Shown here piece after piece: positions 1-7,030 of a stretch of DNA of 9,712 bases. Source of the DNA: an uncultured Neomegalonema sp. GTDB taxonomy: Bacteria; Pseudomonadota; Alphaproteobacteria; Rhodobacterales; Rhodobacteraceae. Within the stretch, counting starts at the first letter, position 1; each line of letters starts with the position of its first letter. The stretch covers positions 1-9,712 of the forward strand of contig CALGNW010000186.1 of NCBI GenBank assembly GCA_937958345.1, in the 5' to 3' direction. The notes under the pieces are model-generated. The model worked only from the letters and a program-made list of their open reading frames with translations, had not been told where the DNA came from and ran no database searches. Both the position numbers and the translations under genes were made by a program.

Positions 1-257
1 ACGCTAAGGATGCGGTGGTTGAGGTGTTTGCGGGTGGCCTCGTCGCGGCCATCCAGCAGCAGAAAGGTCGCGTGGGCAAAGCTGGGCGGCTCGGTTCCGT
101 TGCGGTAAAAATCCACGGCCCGCGCGCGGACTTTCACCGCCGAGGGCGAGGCTACTTCGGCTTCTGCGGCCAGCGCCTGAAACAGGGTTTCACAAAGCGC
201 CTGCATATCGTGGGTCTGTTCGATGCCTCGGGAAAATTCGATGGTGACTTGCGGCAT
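1..257 (-). CDS. 5-carboxymethyl-2-hydroxymuconate isomerase-like tautomerase (5' part only)
   Basis: The gene starts at ATG 257-255 and leaves the window at base 1, so only 85 N-terminal codons are visible. The protein begins Met-Pro-Gln-Val-Thr-Ile-Glu; the Pro after the removable Met is the catalytic base position of the tautomerase superfamily. By memory comparison with E. coli HpcD/HpaF, the segment VKVRARAVDFY (41-51) matches the family's arginine-containing strand, and FAHATFLLLDGRDEATRK (60-77) matches the second half. The known family isomerises 5-carboxymethyl-2-hydroxymuconate in homoprotocatechuate degradation. Whether this copy does so is inference, since no other pathway gene is in view. 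An AGAGG Shine-Dalgarno (265-269, minus) lies 7 nt before the ATG and supports this start. The gene is divergent from chvI across a 164-bp gap. Confidence 0.78.
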   Translation of the reverse strand, partial: MPQVTIEFSRGIEQTHDMQALCETLFQALAAEAEVASPSAVKVRARAVDFYRNGTEPPSFAHATFLLLDGRDEATRKHLNHRILS

Positions 258-368
258 GGCGCGGCCTCTCTCAGCGGTTTGGTACGGCTCGAGCGTAGCG
301 GGTGCGCGTCCAGGGGCCAAGCGATGTGCGGGATTTAGGTGTCCTCGCGTTCCCGCCATTGTATCGCC

Positions 369-398
369 TTGAGTGGACGCCTATGGTTGCGCGAGAAT
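369..398 (+). promoter_or_regulatory. Candidate sigma-70-like promoter for the chvI operon
   Basis: In the 164-bp divergent gap, TTGAGT at 369-374 is followed after 18 nt by GAGAAT at 393-398, a weak -35/-10 pair about 24 nt before the chvI start codon. This is pattern matching by eye only. The rest of the gap (258-368) shows the tautomerase ribosome site and nothing else I can name. Confidence 0.28.
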
Positions 399-421
399 AA
401 ACCTTTCGGAGTGCGGCCCCC

Positions 422-1126
422 ATGGCGACGCCCACCATTGCGCTGGTCGATGACGACCGGAACATCCTGACCTCGGTTTCCATCGCGCTGGAGGCTGAAG
501 GATTTGACGTCAAAACCTATTCGGACCCTGCGGCCGCGCTTGCGGCACTAAGCCAGCAACCCCCTGATATTGCAGTCTTGGACATCAAGATGCCCCGCAT
601 GGACGGCATGGAAGTGCTGCGCCGTTTGCGGCTGAAATCCGATCTGCCGGTGATCTTTCTGACGTCGAAGGACGAAGAGATCGACGAGGTTCTGGGCCTG
701 CGCATGGGGGCCGACGACTACATCCGCAAACCGTTCTCGCAACGCCTGCTGATCGAGCGAATCCGCGCGGTTTTGCGGCGCAGAGAGGCTCAGGCCGATG
801 GCGGAGAGCGGGCGGAAAAAGATAAGATCATGGCGCGCGGCAAGCTGACCATGGACCCGATGCGGCATGCCTGCCTGTGGGACGGACAGCCTGTCACCCT
901 GACTGTGACCGAATTTCTGATCCTGATGGCGCTGGCGCAGCGGCCCGGTTTCGTCAAAAGCCGCGACAGTCTGATGGATGCGGCCTATGACGATCAGGTT
1001 TATGTCGATGATCGTACAATCGACAGTCATATCAAGCGGATACGGAAAAAATTCCGCATGACAGACGATGAATTCGCCTCGATTGAGACCCTTTATGGCG
1101 TCGGATACAGATATCGCGAAACCTGA
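422..1126 (+). CDS. chvI: ChvI/BvrR-type response regulator, OmpR family
   Basis: A 234-residue transcription factor, full length for the family. The receiver domain spans about 5-120 with the acidic pocket D10-D12, phospho-acceptor D54 (VLDIKMPRMDG), T81 in IFLTS and K103 in the RKPFSQRLL loop. That loop and the GADDY motif before it are typical of ChvI/BvrR. A winged-helix DNA-binding domain occupies about 135-232 and includes VDDRTIDSHIKRIRKKF. It is expected to be phosphorylated by the ChvG kinase encoded next and to control envelope, acid-stress and metabolic genes, as known for Sinorhizobium ChvI and Brucella BvrR. A GGAG at 408-411 sits 10 nt before the ATG. The 3' end overlaps the start of chvG. 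Identification as ChvI rests on both sequence and the chvG/EIIA/HPr neighbours. Confidence 0.92.
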   Translation: MATPTIALVDDDRNILTSVSIALEAEGFDVKTYSDPAAALAALSQQPPDIAVLDIKMPRMDGMEVLRRLRLKSDLPVIFLTSKDEEIDEVLGLRMGADDYIRKPFSQRLLIERIRAVLRRREAQADGGERAEKDKIMARGKLTMDPMRHACLWDGQPVTLTVTEFLILMALAQRPGFVKSRDSLMDAAYDDQVYVDDRTIDSHIKRIRKKFRMTDDEFASIETLYGVGYRYRET

Positions 1127-2858
1127 CCCCGCGCTGGATTACGGCGAGGCGACGGAGGAGCTGTCCGAGGGCGCGGGTTCGCCGCCGCCTCTGGATACCG
1201 ATGCGCCCGACCCGCCCTTCGGCAGCCGCGCTGATCCCGCCGCCGCAAAGCGGAAATCGGTCTGGCGTCGCCTGCGGTTCCTGCGTCCGCTCGGCAGCCT
1301 GACCCAGCGGATTATTGCGATCAATCTGGTGGGGCTGGCGGTGCTGGTTGCGGGCGTTCTGTTCCTGAACCAGCTTCGTACAGAGCTGGTACAGGTGCGC
1401 GTGAATTCGCTTGTCACGCAGGGAACAATCGTCGCGACGGCGATTGCCGAGCTTGCGGCGGTCTCTCCCGAGGCGACCCGCTATGATGCCTACGCGGCGA
1501 ACGAGGTCTTGCGCCAGCTGACCCTGCCGACCGGCCAGCGCGCGCAGCTTTATACACGCGGGCGGCTGACCGGAGACACCCGCAGTTTCGATTTTGCGCG
1601 CAGTCCGGTGGATACCGAACCCCTCGCCCCGCCGAGTAAAGGCCCCGGCGGTTTTCTGGGGTGGATCGAGCGCGCGTATAGCAGATTGGCCAAGGTGTTT
1701 TTTGCCGATGACCTGCCGCTCTATATCGAAACCCCCGTTGCCGGAATTACCGAAGACGCCGAGGTGTATTCAGCCGCACGGGGCGAGGTTGCCTCGGCAC
1801 TACGCGTCAACTCGGGCGGCGAGCTGATCGTTTCGGTTGCGGTTCCGATTCAACGGTTAAAGGTCGTGATGGGCGTGCTGGTACTGTCGACCGAGGGCGG
1901 TGACATTGACCGGGTTATCCGCGTGGGCCGCATCGAGATTTTGCGTGTCGTCATCGTGGCCGGACTGGTATCGCTGTTGCTGGCATTTCTGCTGGCGCGC
2001 GGCATTGCCCGCCCGCTGCGCAAGCTGGCGGTTGCCGCCGAGGCGGCGGGCGTTCAGGAGGATATGCAAATCCACCCCGACCGCGTGGAAATCCCGGACT
2101 ATACCGCACGGGGCGATGAGATTGGCGACCTGTCGGGGGCGCTGCGCCGGATGACGGACGCGCTGTATACGCGCATTGATGCCATCGAGTCCTTTGCCGC
2201 CGATGTGGCGCACGAGATTAAAAACCCGCTCACCTCGTTGCGTTCAGCGGTCGAAACCATGAGCCTTGCCAAGACCGATGCCTCGCGCGCGCGGCTGATG
2301 GAAGTCATTCAGGACGATGTAACCCGCATGGACAGGCTGGTTACCGATATCTCCAACGCCTCGCGCCTTGATGCCGAGCTGGTTCGTGAAAAACGCGCGC
2401 CGTTTGATCTGGGGGCGCTGGTCGAGACGATGGCCGATATTTCATCGGCCTCGGATCACGGCGTCAGAATAGAGACCCGCGTTCCCCCGACCTCGTTGAT
2501 GGTGCGCGGTCTTGAAAGTCGTATCGGGCAGGTTCTTGCCAATCTGATTGAAAATGCGGTCTCGTTCAGTGACGCAGGGGCGAGCATCCGATTGGTCGCC
2601 AGCCGCGCCGAGGACGGGTCGGCGTGGGTGACAGTCGAGGACGAGGGGCCGGGCATTCCCGCCGATAACCTCGAAAGCATTTTCCAGAGATTTTACACCG
2701 AACGCCCCGCCGAAGAGGCCTTTGGCCGGCACTCGGGCCTTGGGCTTTCGATTTCGCAGCAAATCGTCGAAGCGCATGGCGGAACGATCCGCGCTGAGAA
2801 CATCGGGGATACGAACAACCCGGACGGCGCACGTTTTATCCTCACCCTTCCGCGATAA
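1095..2858 (+). CDS. chvG: ChvG/BvrS-type sensor histidine kinase
   Basis: A 587-residue inner-membrane kinase, partner of ChvI. From the N-terminus it has a ~70-residue cytoplasmic stretch rich in Asp, Glu and Pro that ends in a basic KRKSVWRRLRFLR patch, then TM1 at about 72-94. A periplasmic sensor domain of about 185 residues follows, then TM2 at about 280-301, HAMP at 302-360 and HisKA with the phospho-acceptor H373 in DVAHEIKNPLTSLRSA. The HATPase has an N box NLIEN (483-487), G1 DEGPGIP (516-522), F box IFQRFY (529-534) and G2 GLGLS (548-552). All catalytic motifs are intact. I chose ATG 1095, which overlaps chvI by 32 bp and has GAGA 6 nt upstream; ATG 1068 would add nine residues with no clear ribosome site. 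Sensing of acidic pH or envelope stress is inferred from characterised ChvG/BvrS proteins. Confidence 0.92.
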   Translation: MASDTDIAKPDPALDYGEATEELSEGAGSPPPLDTDAPDPPFGSRADPAAAKRKSVWRRLRFLRPLGSLTQRIIAINLVGLAVLVAGVLFLNQLRTELVQVRVNSLVTQGTIVATAIAELAAVSPEATRYDAYAANEVLRQLTLPTGQRAQLYTRGRLTGDTRSFDFARSPVDTEPLAPPSKGPGGFLGWIERAYSRLAKVFFADDLPLYIETPVAGITEDAEVYSAARGEVASALRVNSGGELIVSVAVPIQRLKVVMGVLVLSTEGGDIDRVIRVGRIEILRVVIVAGLVSLLLAFLLARGIARPLRKLAVAAEAAGVQEDMQIHPDRVEIPDYTARGDEIGDLSGALRRMTDALYTRIDAIESFAADVAHEIKNPLTSLRSAVETMSLAKTDASRARLMEVIQDDVTRMDRLVTDISNASRLDAELVREKRAPFDLGALVETMADISSASDHGVRIETRVPPTSLMVRGLESRIGQVLANLIENAVSFSDAGASIRLVASRAEDGSAWVTVEDEGPGIPADNLESIFQRFYTERPAEEAFGRHSGLGLSISQQIVEAHGGTIRAENIGDTNNPDGARFILTLPR

Positions 2859-2889
2859 AGGTCGGTTACTGTGTAAAAAAAGCAAAACG

Positions 2890-2909
2890 CGTCAATGGGT
2901 GCATTGACG
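2890..2909. repeat. Perfect 7+7 bp inverted repeat between chvG and rapZ
   Basis: CGTCAAT (2890-2896) and ATTGACG (2903-2909) are exact reverse complements separated by 6 nt. The element lies in the only sizeable spacer of the plus-strand block, 30 nt before the rapZ start chosen here. It could be a dimeric regulator's operator or a short mRNA hairpin. It is not followed by a T-run, so an intrinsic terminator is unlikely. A TTGACG -35-like hexamer lies inside the right arm (2904-2909), but I see no good -10 downstream. Confidence 0.5.
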
Positions 2910-2939
2910 ACCCTTTACGGATGGGTGACGGTACTCGCT

Positions 2940-3863
2940 ATGGGTTCGCATGACATGTTCTTGACTCCTGACGGGGGTAACACAAAAACCGAGCTGATCC
3001 TTGTGACCGGTGTCGCAGGGGCAGGTAAGACGTCTGCGCTTGCGGCCCTCGCGGATCAGGGGTTCGAGACAATCGACAATCCGCCCATTGGACTGCTCGC
3101 CGCGATCGTTGATGATTTTTCGGGCGAAGGCGCGCGGTTGGCGATCGGGATTGACGAACGCAGTCGCGGTTTCACGACCGAACGCTGTGCCGATGTAATT
3201 TCAGAACTGCGCGCGCGCGGCGATACCGATGTGGTGCTGGTTTTTCTGGAATGTGCTGACGAGATGCTGTTGCGCCGGTTTCAGGAAACGCGGCGACGGC
3301 ATCCCATGGCCGAGGGTGCGCCGGTTGAATCCGCACTGGTGCTGGAACGCGCGATGCTGGAGCCGCTGCGGGTTCAGTCTGATCTCTCGATTGACACAAG
3401 CGAGCTGTCCCTGACCGACCTGCGCCGTGAAATCGGCGACCGGTTCGGCAGCGATGCGGGCGGCATGACCGTTTCAATCATTTCGTTCGGGTTCAAAAAG
3501 GGCGCACCCCGCGGGGCGGATTTGCTGTTCGACATGCGCTTTCTCACGAATCCCTATTGGATGGCCGAGCTGCGCAGCATGACGGGACTCGACGCCGAGG
3601 TGCGCGCGTATATCGAGGGCGACTCGAACTACCTGCCGATCTATTCAAAGATCGAGGATCTGATCCTGTCGCTGCTGCCGCACTATGCCAACGAGGGCAA
3701 AAGCTATCTGAACATCGCTATCGGCTGTACCGGCGGAAAGCACCGGTCGGTTATGGTGTCCGAACGTCTGGGCGAATCGGTTATGAGCGCGGGATACGCG
3801 CCGGTCATTCGCCATCGCGACCTGCCGATTTCTGCGCAAAAACCCAAGGCGGCTGTCGTCTGA
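2940..3863 (+). CDS. rapZ: RapZ/YvcJ-family nucleotide-binding protein
   Basis: A 307-residue protein (E. coli RapZ is 284). The N-terminal P-loop GVAGAGKT is at 24-31, IDNPP at 45-49 replaces the more usual DNLP, and the conserved FLECAD..RRFQETRRRHP block covers 102-122. The C-terminal RapZ domain carries SFGFKKGAPRGAD (182-194), DMRFLTNPYW (198-207) and the signature GCTGGKHRSV (262-271). In E. coli, RapZ binds small RNAs and RNase E to control glucosamine-6-phosphate synthase; in this lineage its exact target is not established by the sequence. The start is uncertain: ATG 2940 and ATG 2955 are both possible, and the farther ATG 2895 lies inside the inverted repeat and has no ribosome site. 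It ends 1 nt before the EIIA gene, so the two are co-transcribed. In many alphaproteobacteria hprK lies just upstream; it is absent here. Confidence 0.9.
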   Translation: MGSHDMFLTPDGGNTKTELILVTGVAGAGKTSALAALADQGFETIDNPPIGLLAAIVDDFSGEGARLAIGIDERSRGFTTERCADVISELRARGDTDVVLVFLECADEMLLRRFQETRRRHPMAEGAPVESALVLERAMLEPLRVQSDLSIDTSELSLTDLRREIGDRFGSDAGGMTVSIISFGFKKGAPRGADLLFDMRFLTNPYWMAELRSMTGLDAEVRAYIEGDSNYLPIYSKIEDLILSLLPHYANEGKSYLNIAIGCTGGKHRSVMVSERLGESVMSAGYAPVIRHRDLPISAQKPKAAVV

Positions 3864-3864
3864 G

Positions 3865-4296
3865 ATGATCGGTGTCGTCCTCATAACCCACGGGGGCGTT
3901 GGCCGGGAACTGAAGGCCGCCGCCGAGAATATGCTCGGACCGCAAACCCGGATGCAGACCGTGTCGGTCGCGGCGGGTGTCCCGCTCGAAGATATGCGTA
4001 CCCAGTTGACCGAGGCTGTGAACAGCGTCGCCGACGGCACGCGCGGTGTCCTGATCCTGTCGGATATTTTCGGCGGCACGCCCTGCAATGTTGCAGCAGG
4101 TGTTGCCTCGCCCGGTGAAGTCATCGTTCTGACCGGGGTCAATCTGCCGATGCTGGTGGCCGTCATCCGCGCCCGTAAACGCAGCGGTCTGGTTCATGTT
4201 GCGCAATCGGGATTAGAGGCAGGGCGTCACTTCATCGGCTTTGCCGAGCCTCCGAAGGACGGATCGCGAAAGGCGGCGCAATGGGCCAGCCAATAA
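3865..4296 (+). CDS. PTS EIIA component, mannose (EIIA-Man) family
   Basis: A 143-residue soluble protein, one EIIA-Man domain with no EIIB fused. The phosphorylated histidine is H9 in VLITHGGVG, and the conserved SDIFGGTPCN loop sits at about 67-76. It accepts phosphate from HPr, encoded next. No membrane EIIC/EIID gene is nearby, so by analogy with the alphaproteobacterial ptsM/manX protein a regulatory rather than transport role is inferred. The start codon follows the rapZ stop by 1 nt, and its own stop overlaps the HPr gene, indicating a single transcript. The C-terminal ~20 residues after GFAEPP are poorly conserved in appearance and hydrophilic. Confidence 0.9.
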   Translation: MIGVVLITHGGVGRELKAAAENMLGPQTRMQTVSVAAGVPLEDMRTQLTEAVNSVADGTRGVLILSDIFGGTPCNVAAGVASPGEVIVLTGVNLPMLVAVIRARKRSGLVHVAQSGLEAGRHFIGFAEPPKDGSRKAAQWASQ

Positions 4297-4559
4297 TGCG
4301 CAAAATGACCATCGTGAACGAGCGCGGCCTGCATGCCCGCGCGTCGGGGGCATTGTCGCAGCTTTGCGAAACCTTCGATGCCGGGGCCATCGTCAGATTT
4401 AACGGCGAAGAGGCGGATGCGTGTTCGATCATGGATCTGCTGACGCTGGCCGCCGCGCGGGGATCGGAGATCGAGGTCGAGGCAACCGGCCCCGATGCGG
4501 AAAAGATGGTCGATGCGATGGAGGCCCTGATCGCGGATAAGTTCGGCGAGGAACGCTAG
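4281..4559 (+). CDS. ptsH: Phosphocarrier protein HPr (PTS)
   Basis: A 92-residue HPr. The active histidine is H18 in NERGLHARAS, and the regulatory serine is S49 in ACSIMDLLTLAA. The spacing of 31 residues equals His15 to Ser46 of classical HPr. It carries phosphate from enzyme I to EIIA; enzyme I is not in the window. ATG 4281 is preceded by AAGGCGG within 5-11 nt and overlaps the EIIA gene by 16 bp. The alternative ATG 4296 overlaps the EIIA stop as TAATG and would give 87 residues with H13; both fit the fold. Alphaproteobacterial HPr is commonly called NPr/PtsH-like, and assignment to the sugar or nitrogen branch cannot be made from this sequence alone. Confidence 0.9.
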   Translation: MGQPIMRKMTIVNERGLHARASGALSQLCETFDAGAIVRFNGEEADACSIMDLLTLAAARGSEIEVEATGPDAEKMVDAMEALIADKFGEER

Positions 4560-4619
4560 CAGCGCCCTGCGCATGCGCTGAGTCATAATCCGCGCTAAGA
4601 ACCGCGAATGCGGGACAAC
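4560..4619. other. Convergent HPr/folC gap with two small hairpins
   Basis: This 60-bp gap separates the plus-strand ptsH stop from the minus-strand folC stop. CAGCGC (4560-4565) pairs with GCGCTG (4575-4580) around a 9-nt loop, and CCGC (4602-4605) pairs with GCGG (4610-4613) around GAAT. Neither is followed by a T-run on either strand, so these are only weak candidates for bidirectional termination. Confidence 0.3.
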
Positions 4620-5930
4620 CTAACTGTTTTCGCGCAATATCCGGCCCGCGAGGTACAACGATCCGCATATCAGGATGCGCGGCGGGCTGATGGCGGCGTC
4701 TTCTTCGCCTGTGATCAGCCGCATCGCCTCGGATGCGTCATCAACCTCGACGGCATTCAAATCCGCACCCTCAGCAAAATCCGCCAGCTCGTCCGAGGTA
4801 AGCGTGGCGGTCTCGCCGGGGATTGACAGGCAGTAAATCCGCCGGACCAATCCCTCGAACGGGCGCAGATACCCCGTGACGTCCTTGGTGTTGAGCATGC
4901 CGCAAATCATATAAAGCGGCTTGGGATCGCGTTCTTCCATATCAGCCAACAGCCGCGCCAGCGCCTCGCCCGCTGCGGGATTGTGGCCGCCGTCAAGCCA
5001 GATTTCCGACCCCGCCGGGGCGCCCTCGACCAGTGGCCCGTTCTTTAGCCGCTGCATCCGTGCGGGCCATGTTGCCCCGCGCACGGCGGCAGCGAGGATG
5101 CTCGGCTCATCGACGCCGAGCAGGATCAGGGCCATTGCGGCGGCTGCGGCATTGTCGATCTGATAATCGCCCGGCAAGGAAGGCGACGGCAGGTCAACGA
5201 GTCCGGCATCGTATTGCAGCGAAAACCCGCGCGGTTCGCGCCTCGCTGTCCAATCGGCGTCGGCGGCATGGATCGGAACCGACAGGCGGCGCGCCTTATC
5301 CGCGATGACGCCCATGGCAACCTCGTGCTGGGGGCCGACAACCGCGGGAACGCCGCGCTTGAGAATCCCGGCTTTTTCTCCGGCAATTTCAGCAAGCGTT
5401 TCGCCGAGATAGCTCTGATGGTCGATGGATACGGGTGTAATGACCGTCAGTGCGGGCTGTTCGATGACGTTCGTTGCATCGAGGCGTCCGCCAAGCCCGA
5501 CCTCGAGAATCGTATAATCGGCCTCGGTGCGCGAAAACGCCAGAAACGCGGCGGCTGTCGTGATCTCGAAAAACGTAATCGGCGCTCCGGCGTTTGCCGC
5601 TTCACATTCCTCCAGCAATGCCGCAAGCGCGTCCTCGTCGATCAATGCGTCAGCCAGCCGGATACGCTCGTGAAAACGGGCGAGGTGCGGCGAGGTATAG
5701 GCGTGTACTTTTTTACCCGCCGCCTTTAATCCGGCGCGGATAAAAGCGCCGGTTGAGCCTTTGCCGTTTGTACCCGCGATATGAATGACCGGCGGAAGAC
5801 TGCGTTCGGGATTGCCGAGCGCCGCCAGCAAACGCTCCAGCCGCTCAAGCGACAGGTCGATGACTTTGGGATGCAGTTCCAGCAAGCGGGCCAGGATCGC
5901 GTCACTCTTTGCAGAGTCGGCGGGGGTCAC
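4620..5930 (-). CDS. folC: Bifunctional folylpolyglutamate / dihydrofolate synthase
   Basis: A 436-residue cytosolic ATP-dependent Mur-ligase-family enzyme that adds glutamate to dihydropteroate and/or tetrahydrofolate. Visible motifs are the P-loop GTNGKGST (53-60), YTSPHL (78-83), LEVGLGGRLDATN (142-154), SIDHQSYLG (168-176), GEKAGI with K186 at the position of the carbamylated lysine in E. coli FolC, and the C-domain LDGGHNP (312-318). The start is GTG 5930, whose bases overlap the accD stop as GTGA, a 4-bp overlap typical of translational coupling. No better in-frame start follows before the conserved region. The ribosome site is poor (AAGG only 1 nt upstream), which fits dependence on accD translation. 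The accD-folC pair is common in proteobacteria. Confidence 0.95.
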   Translation of the reverse strand: MTPADSAKSDAILARLLELHPKVIDLSLERLERLLAALGNPERSLPPVIHIAGTNGKGSTGAFIRAGLKAAGKKVHAYTSPHLARFHERIRLADALIDEDALAALLEECEAANAGAPITFFEITTAAAFLAFSRTEADYTILEVGLGGRLDATNVIEQPALTVITPVSIDHQSYLGETLAEIAGEKAGILKRGVPAVVGPQHEVAMGVIADKARRLSVPIHAADADWTARREPRGFSLQYDAGLVDLPSPSLPGDYQIDNAAAAAMALILLGVDEPSILAAAVRGATWPARMQRLKNGPLVEGAPAGSEIWLDGGHNPAAGEALARLLADMEERDPKPLYMICGMLNTKDVTGYLRPFEGLVRRIYCLSIPGETATLTSDELADFAEGADLNAVEVDDASEAMRLITGEEDAAISPPRILICGSLYLAGRILRENS

Positions 5931-6865
5931 GCCTTATCGCTTTTGGGCGGCTCCGCCCCTTCGACGATGCCGCTCAGCGTCTTGCCATCCGGACCGGGCA
6001 GGGCCTGTGCTTCGGCAGGCAAACGCATCAGCAGGCGAACGACCTTGCCGATTTCGCCTGCCAGCTTGCGGCGATCCACCACCATATCCAGCATGCCGTG
6101 TTCAAGCAGGTATTCTGCGCGTTGAAAGCCTTCGGGCAGTTTTTCGCGAATCGTCTGCTCGATCACGCGCGGCCCTGCAAAGCAGATCAGCGCATTCGGT
6201 TCGGAAATCTGGACATCGCCAAGCATCGCATAAGACGCGGTAACACCGCCCGTCGTGGGATGAGTGAAGACCGAGACATAAGGCAGACCGGCCTCGCGGA
6301 CCATTTGTACCGCGATGGTCGTGCGGGGCATCTGCATTAGGGACAAAATTCCCTCCTGCATCCTCGCCCCGCCGGCAGCCGAGAAGATAATCAGCGGGGC
6401 CTTGGCGGCCACGGCGGCCTTGGCAGCAGCAAGCACCGCATTACCGACCGCCATGCCCATTGAGCCGCCCATAAATTTAAAGTCCGAAGCCGCTGCAACG
6501 CAGACGACGCCGGAAATCTTACCCTTGCCGATCAGGACGGCATCGTCGCGCGCCGTGTTGCGCCGGGCATCCTTGAGGCGGTCGGTGTAGCGTTTTTCGT
6601 CACGGAAGCCCAAGGGATCGGCCAGCGTATCGGGCTGTTCAACCACCTCGAATTCGCCGTCATCGAACAAGCGGGCGAAGCGTTCCTCGGGGACAATTCC
6701 CATGTGATGCGAACAGTAGGGGCAGACCTGCTGTGCCTCGGCCAACTCGCGGTGAAACACCATCTGACTGCATTCGCCGCATTTAACCCAGAGATTGTCA
6801 GGGGTTTCACGCCGGTTGAGCAGCGTGCCGAGCTTGGGACGGACGTAGTTCGTAATCCAGTTCAT
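5927..6865 (-). CDS. accD: Acetyl-CoA carboxylase carboxyltransferase subunit beta
   Basis: A 312-residue subunit that with AccA transfers carboxyl from biotin-BCCP to acetyl-CoA, the first committed step of fatty-acid synthesis. The N-terminal zinc finger has C29, C32, C48 and C51 (WVKCGECSQ...VCPYCSHH). The crotonase-like core includes SGVVCVAAASDFKFMGGSMG, SAAGGARMQEG, HPTTGGVTASYA and FAGPRVIEQT, all intact. The start at ATG 6865 gives the expected MNWI N-terminus, with GAGCAGG just before it. The tail after residue ~285 is short and hydrophilic. It is followed immediately by folC with a 4-bp overlap. It is preceded on the transcript by the palindromic gap after trpA, so it may be transcribed from trpB or from a promoter in the gap. 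Confidence 0.96.
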   Translation of the reverse strand: MNWITNYVRPKLGTLLNRRETPDNLWVKCGECSQMVFHRELAEAQQVCPYCSHHMGIVPEERFARLFDDGEFEVVEQPDTLADPLGFRDEKRYTDRLKDARRNTARDDAVLIGKGKISGVVCVAAASDFKFMGGSMGMAVGNAVLAAAKAAVAAKAPLIIFSAAGGARMQEGILSLMQMPRTTIAVQMVREAGLPYVSVFTHPTTGGVTASYAMLGDVQISEPNALICFAGPRVIEQTIREKLPEGFQRAEYLLEHGMLDMVVDRRKLAGEIGKVVRLLMRLPAEAQALPGPDGKTLSGIVEGAEPPKSDKA

Positions 6866-6895
6866 GGCCTGCTCGCTTTGCTTTTCACCTTTTCA

Positions 6896-6995
6896 GAGCG
6901 TTTTCCGTGATCTCCGATCAGTGAAAACGCTCCGAATTCCTTTATTTATAGCGCCCTCGGACGGAAAACCGGCATCCATTTTTCCTGAAAGCGAT
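6896..6995. repeat. Bipartite palindromic intergenic element between trpA and accD
   Basis: Part one (6896-6932) is a 10-bp perfect arm pair, GAGCGTTTTC and GAAAACGCTC. Nested inside it, after a 2x2 mismatch, is TGATC-TCC-GATCA, a 37-nt stem-loop. Part two has GGAAAA (6963-6968) pairing with TTTTCC (6980-6985) and outer arms 6952-6958 / 6987-6993 matching at 5 of 7 positions. Between them is an AT-rich linker with TATAAA (6945-6950, minus) that could serve as a -10, though I see no matching -35. Two palindromes joined by a short linker resemble rhizobial intergenic mosaic (RIME-type) repeats as I remember them. That family assignment is inference. No T-run follows, so it is not a classic terminator in either direction. 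Confidence 0.6.
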
Positions 6996-7009
6996 CTGGG
7001 CCATGCCAG

Positions 7010-7026
7010 CGCTTTACGCGAAAGCG
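7010..7026 (-). other. Short hairpin just after the trpA stop
   Basis: CGCTTT (7010-7015) and AAAGCG (7021-7026) form a perfect 6-bp stem with a 5-nt loop, beginning 4 nt after the trpA stop. There is no following T-run, so it is a possible 3'-end stabiliser rather than a demonstrated terminator. Confidence 0.3.
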
Positions 7027-7030
7027 AAGC

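Noticed and set aside
2895..2939. Upstream ATG 2895 as the rapZ start
   Set aside because: It lies within the inverted repeat, has no ribosome site, and adds residues before the P-loop that do not look like RapZ family sequence.
4560..4613. Hairpins between ptsH and folC as intrinsic terminators
   Set aside because: The stems are short and no T-run follows on either strand, so they are kept only as a low-confidence note.
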